Shown in pieces: positions 11,919 through 14,862 of a DNA stretch of 14,862 nt; position 1 is the stretch's first letter; the number at the start of each line of letters is the position of its first letter. Where the stretch lies: assembly GCA_964483465.1 (NCBI GenBank), contig CAZABG010000061.1, positions 1 through 14,862 of the forward strand, written 5' to 3'. The translations under genes were made by a program, and so were the position numbers. The notes under the pieces were generated by a model, which was given only the letters and a program-made list of their open reading frames with translations, was not told where the DNA came from and did no database searches. Source of the stretch: CAZABG01 sp964483465 (lineage in GTDB: Bacteria; Chlamydiota; Chlamydiia; Chlamydiales; Parachlamydiaceae).

Positions 11919-14375
11919 ATGAAGTACGATCACATTCAAATTGAAAAAAAGTGGCAAGACCGCTGGGAAAAAGAAAAAACCTTTAAAACCCAAAACGATT
12001 TTTCAAAACCAAAGTACTATGTTCTCGATATGTTTCCCTATCCAAGCGGAGCGGGTTTGCATGTGGGTCATGTGGAAGGGTATACCGCGACAGACATCCT
12101 TGCCCGGTTCAAGAGAAAAATGGGTTTCAACGTACTTCATCCCATGGGCTGGGATAGTTTTGGCCTTCCGGCAGAACAATACGCGATCAGAACCGGAACC
12201 CATCCGGCCGTCACGACTGAAAAAAATATCGATACCTTTAGAAAACAGCTTAAATCGCTCGGATTCAGCTATGACTGGGAGCGGGAATTCGCGACAAGCG
12301 ATCCTTCTTATTACAAATGGACGCAGTGGATTTTTACCAAGCTCTATGAAAAAGGGCTCGCCTATGAAGCCGAAATGATGGTGAACTATTGCCCTGCGCT
12401 TGGAACTGTGCTTGCGAACGAAGAAGTTGAAAATGGCAAAGCCAAAGAAGGCGGCCATTTAGTGGAACGCCGTCCGTTAAAGCAATGGGTTTTAAAAATT
12501 ACTGCCTATGCCGATCGATTGATTAAAGATCTCGATTTGATCGACTGGCCCGATAGTTTAAAGCGTTTGCAAACAAATTGGATCGGCAAGAGCGAAGGGG
12601 CCTACATCGATTTTAAAGTCGATGGAACAGACGATAAAATTACCGTCTTCTCTACTCGTCATGACACTTTGTTTGGAGCGACCTTCATGGTTCTTGCTCC
12701 CGAACATCCGCTTGTAAATAAAATCGCGACGAACAAAGCTGAAGTTGAAGCGTACCAAAGAAAAAGCGCTCTCAAAAGCGATCTCGACAGAACCGATCTC
12801 AATAAAGATAAGAGCGGCGTTTTTACCGGCGCGTATGCTATCAATCCCGTAAATCATAAGAAGATTCCGATTTGGATTGCCGACTACGTTCTCATCGGCT
12901 ATGGAACGGGAGCCATAATGGCGGTTCCCGCCCACGATGAAAGGGACCAAGAATTTGCTAAAAAATATAATCTATCCATTATCGAAGTCTATCAAGACGA
13001 TAAAGCGGTTGCGAGCCGTTCTGATTTTGTCGATTTAAATGGTCTTGATGTTGAATCGGCAAAGAAAAAAATGGCAGATGCGCTTGAAGCAAGCGGCTCA
13101 GGAAAAAAAGCGATTCAATATAAGCTTCGCGACTGGCTCTTTTCCCGTCAAAGATATTGGGGCGAGCCGTTTCCTATCTTAAGCTATGAAGATGGATCTA
13201 AGCGTGTTTTAGAATTGGACGAGCTTCCCTTAACGCCTCCTCAGCTTACCGATTTTAAACCGGCAGGCGATGGAAAAAGCCCTCTTTCTAAAGTGACAAG
13301 CTGGGTTGAAATTATCGATCCCAAAACAAATAAAAAAGCATGGCGTGAAACCAATACCATGCCGCAATGGGCAGGATCTTGCTGGTATTACTTGCGTTTC
13401 ACCGATCCAAGCAACGAAAAAGAAGCCTTTAGCAAAGAGGCGGAGAAGTACTGGCTGCCGGTCGATATGTATGTCGGCGGTGTGGAGCATGCGGTTCTGC
13501 ATCTTCTTTACGCTCGCTTTTGGCATAAAGTTCTCTTTGACGCAGGCATTGTTTCTACCTTAGAGCCTTTCCAAACTTTACGCAATCAAGGCCTCATCGT
13601 CGCGCGCTCTTTCCAGCGTGAAGACAACACCTACGTGATTCCCGAGGAAACGACCGAAAAGAATGGCGAATATTTTGACCGTCAAGGCAATAAACTCCGT
13701 TCGCAAATCGAGAAGATGTCGAAATCTAAACTTAACGGCGTAACCCCTGACGACTGCCTCCAGGAATATGGAGCGGACTCTCTTCGTCTCTACGAAATGT
13801 TTATGGGGCCGCTTGAAAAAGAGAAGGTCTGGAACACCGATGCGATGGCCGGTCAAAAGCGCTTTTTAAACCGCATATACGACCTTGCAACGTCTGATAA
13901 AGTCGTCGACGGCCCTGCAGAAAAGTTTGCTCACAAACTTGTCTATGGCGTTACAAAAGATATCGAACAACTCCAGTTCAATACCGCTATCGCCAAAATG
14001 ATGGAATTTTTAAATGACTTTTCAAAGCTTGAGAGCTATCCTAAAGAATCAATCCTTTATCTCGTTCATTGCCTATCGCCTTTTGCCCCTCACATGGCAG
14101 AAGAGCTTTGGGAAATCCTCAAAGGACCGGGAAGCCTCAATTATTCGCCTTATCCGAAAGTGAACGAATCGCTTCTCGTCGAATCGACTATCACTTATGT
14201 CGTACAAATTAACGGCAAAGTGCGCGGACGTTTCGATCTTCCAAAAGACGAGACGCAAGAGAACGTCATGAAGGCGGCGCTCGATCACGCGCTCATCAAA
14301 TCCTATGTTGATGGTAAGAAAGTCGAAAAGGTGATATTTGTGCCTAATAAGCTGCTTAACATCGTGATAAATTAA
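11919..14375 (+). CDS. leuS: Leucyl-tRNA synthetase
   Basis: Attaches leucine to tRNA-Leu and edits mischarged products. The 818-aa protein is full length for the bacterial type. Class I signatures: HVGH (48-51, HIGH motif) and KMSKS (599-603). The CP1 editing domain contains STRHDT (245-250), where most bacteria have TTRPDT, and GYGTGAIMAVPAHDERD near 326-342. The zinc-type insert region is short, and the C-terminal domain ends KVIFVPNKLLNIVIN, as usual. Start ATG 11919 gives MKYDHIQIEKKWQ, the expected N-terminus. No ribosome binding site lies in the 18 bases upstream, and a TAGAAT ten bases before the ATG would give a nearly leaderless message if it were the -10 box. The gene is divergent from rnr and followed by a terminator-like hairpin. 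Confidence 0.97.
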   Translation: MKYDHIQIEKKWQDRWEKEKTFKTQNDFSKPKYYVLDMFPYPSGAGLHVGHVEGYTATDILARFKRKMGFNVLHPMGWDSFGLPAEQYAIRTGTHPAVTTEKNIDTFRKQLKSLGFSYDWEREFATSDPSYYKWTQWIFTKLYEKGLAYEAEMMVNYCPALGTVLANEEVENGKAKEGGHLVERRPLKQWVLKITAYADRLIKDLDLIDWPDSLKRLQTNWIGKSEGAYIDFKVDGTDDKITVFSTRHDTLFGATFMVLAPEHPLVNKIATNKAEVEAYQRKSALKSDLDRTDLNKDKSGVFTGAYAINPVNHKKIPIWIADYVLIGYGTGAIMAVPAHDERDQEFAKKYNLSIIEVYQDDKAVASRSDFVDLNGLDVESAKKKMADALEASGSGKKAIQYKLRDWLFSRQRYWGEPFPILSYEDGSKRVLELDELPLTPPQLTDFKPAGDGKSPLSKVTSWVEIIDPKTNKKAWRETNTMPQWAGSCWYYLRFTDPSNEKEAFSKEAEKYWLPVDMYVGGVEHAVLHLLYARFWHKVLFDAGIVSTLEPFQTLRNQGLIVARSFQREDNTYVIPEETTEKNGEYFDRQGNKLRSQIEKMSKSKLNGVTPDDCLQEYGADSLRLYEMFMGPLEKEKVWNTDAMAGQKRFLNRIYDLATSDKVVDGPAEKFAHKLVYGVTKDIEQLQFNTAIAKMMEFLNDFSKLESYPKESILYLVHCLSPFAPHMAEELWEILKGPGSLNYSPYPKVNESLLVESTITYVVQINGKVRGRFDLPKDETQENVMKAALDHALIKSYVDGKKVEKVIFVPNKLLNIVIN

Positions 14376-14386
14376 ATTTATCCTCG

Positions 14387-14425
14387 GGCTACAAGGTTCT
14401 CATATATCCTTGTAGCCAATCTTTA
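14387..14425 (+). terminator. Terminator-like hairpin after leuS
   Basis: GGCTACAAGG (14387-14396) and CCTTGTAGCC (14408-14417) form a perfect 10-bp stem with an 11-nt loop, 12 bp after the leuS stop codon. The following AATCTTTAATT is only a weak T-tract. The remaining 90 bp to the next gene are AT-rich, with no other structure and no clear promoter. Confidence 0.65.
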
Positions 14426-14517
14426 ATTGCGTTTATTACCGTTAAATTTATGCCACCTATAGTTAGCGCTCTCTAAAAATTAATCAAATCTTAACATTTT
14501 TTGGGTAAAATATTTTT

Positions 14518-14862
14518 ATGCAAACAAATTTTAAACCTAATACCTGGAAAGAAAAGATTATCTTTGGAGCGGTTGATCCGGCCTCTTCATTAAAAAGCAG
14601 AAAGGCTGTAAAGGTTGCACTTGTCGCTGCTGCGATACTATTTACATTAACCACCCTGGGTGTTGGGGCAATCTTTGTTTATAAGCTCTATGAAACTTAT
14701 ACTGAGAAATTGAAAGAGATAGATTTGGTTGCAAGAGATATTATTCAGTCAGCGTTCAATGCTCTTGCGAAGCGTGAAGAATTTAAAATCAAGAGAAGCG
14801 CTGCCATTTCGATTCAAAAAATGGTGAGGGGATATCAGGCAAGAAAGCGAATGGCGCCGGAA
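14518..14862 (+). CDS. Membrane protein with IQ (calmodulin-binding) motif, N-terminal part
   Basis: The frame is open from ATG 14518 to the end of the window (115 codons), so only the start of the protein is seen. Residues 1-30 are polar and basic; 31-56 form one strong transmembrane helix (from AVKVALVAAA to VGAIFVYK). A charged helix with coiled-coil character follows (57-92). Residues 96-112 (AISIQKMVRGYQARKRM) match the IQ motif consensus (I/L/V)QxxxRGxxx(R/K) exactly and resemble myosin neck repeats. IQ motifs bind calmodulin or related EF-hand proteins, which bacteria generally lack, so a host partner is the simplest reading. No signal peptide separate from the helix and no ribosome binding site are visible. 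More IQ repeats or effector domains may follow beyond the window. The gene is separate from leuS, after a hairpin. Confidence 0.8.
   Translation, partial: MQTNFKPNTWKEKIIFGAVDPASSLKSRKAVKVALVAAAILFTLTTLGVGAIFVYKLYETYTEKLKEIDLVARDIIQSAFNALAKREEFKIKRSAAISIQKMVRGYQARKRMAPE

Noticed and set aside
11941..12458. Open frames of 145 and 151 aa inside leuS, and similar ones inside rnr, pfp and the CBS gene
   Set aside because: They are other-frame readings of strongly supported genes, without ribosome binding sites or recognisable protein features.
1..14862. tRNA, rRNA, riboswitch or T-box, including upstream of leuS
   Set aside because: No cloverleaf, T-box motif or known riboswitch core was seen by eye in any intergenic region.

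Overview
The window looks like part of a chromosome from a chlamydia-like bacterium (order Chlamydiales, probably an environmental, amoeba-associated lineage). The best evidence is the block of a 54-aa basic protein, the 53-aa small basic protein otherwise known from Chlamydiae and Verrucomicrobia, ybeY and a CBS/CorC membrane protein; from memory this matches the C. trachomatis CT421.1-CT423 block. An alpha/beta hydrolase that overlaps a PPi-dependent phosphofructokinase fits CT206-CT207 in the same way. The assignment is from remembered gene order and family membership; no search was run. GC looks moderate, about 40-45% by eye.

Layout. 3-617: C-terminal part of an iron-sulfur L-serine ammonia-lyase. 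618-821: palindromic repeat element A, copy 1. 885-3193: hydrolase-pfp operon. 3189-3340: element A copy 2 plus a perfect 10-bp palindrome, filling the gap between convergent genes. 3336-4703 (-): a 455-aa basic, amphipathic-helical protein of unknown function. 4704-4931: divergent intergenic region with an A-family remnant and a good sigma70-type promoter. 4932-7014: two small basic proteins, an intrinsic terminator, ybeY and a CorC/TlyC-like protein. 7045-7436: palindromic element B copy 1. 7508-7754 (-): two tiny membrane proteins, missed by ordinary ORF length limits. 7840-11450 (-): an rnr - DUF502 - DUF502 - holC operon in which every gene overlaps the next. 11502-11785: element B copy 2 and element C, in the divergent rnr/leuS gap. 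11919-14375: leuS. 14518 to the end: start of a single-pass membrane protein with a textbook IQ (calmodulin-binding) motif.

The genes themselves are mostly housekeeping: glycolysis with PPi, serine catabolism, RNA turnover, rRNA maturation, tRNA charging and replication. The two least ordinary signals are outside them. First, three sequence-unrelated families of non-coding palindromes share one design: short purine-rich tandem units on one arm and their complement on the other. Some stem positions change together between copies, and two copies sit exactly against stop codons. Second, the truncated gene at the right edge carries a eukaryote-type calmodulin-binding motif next to a transmembrane helix, which suggests a host-interaction protein.
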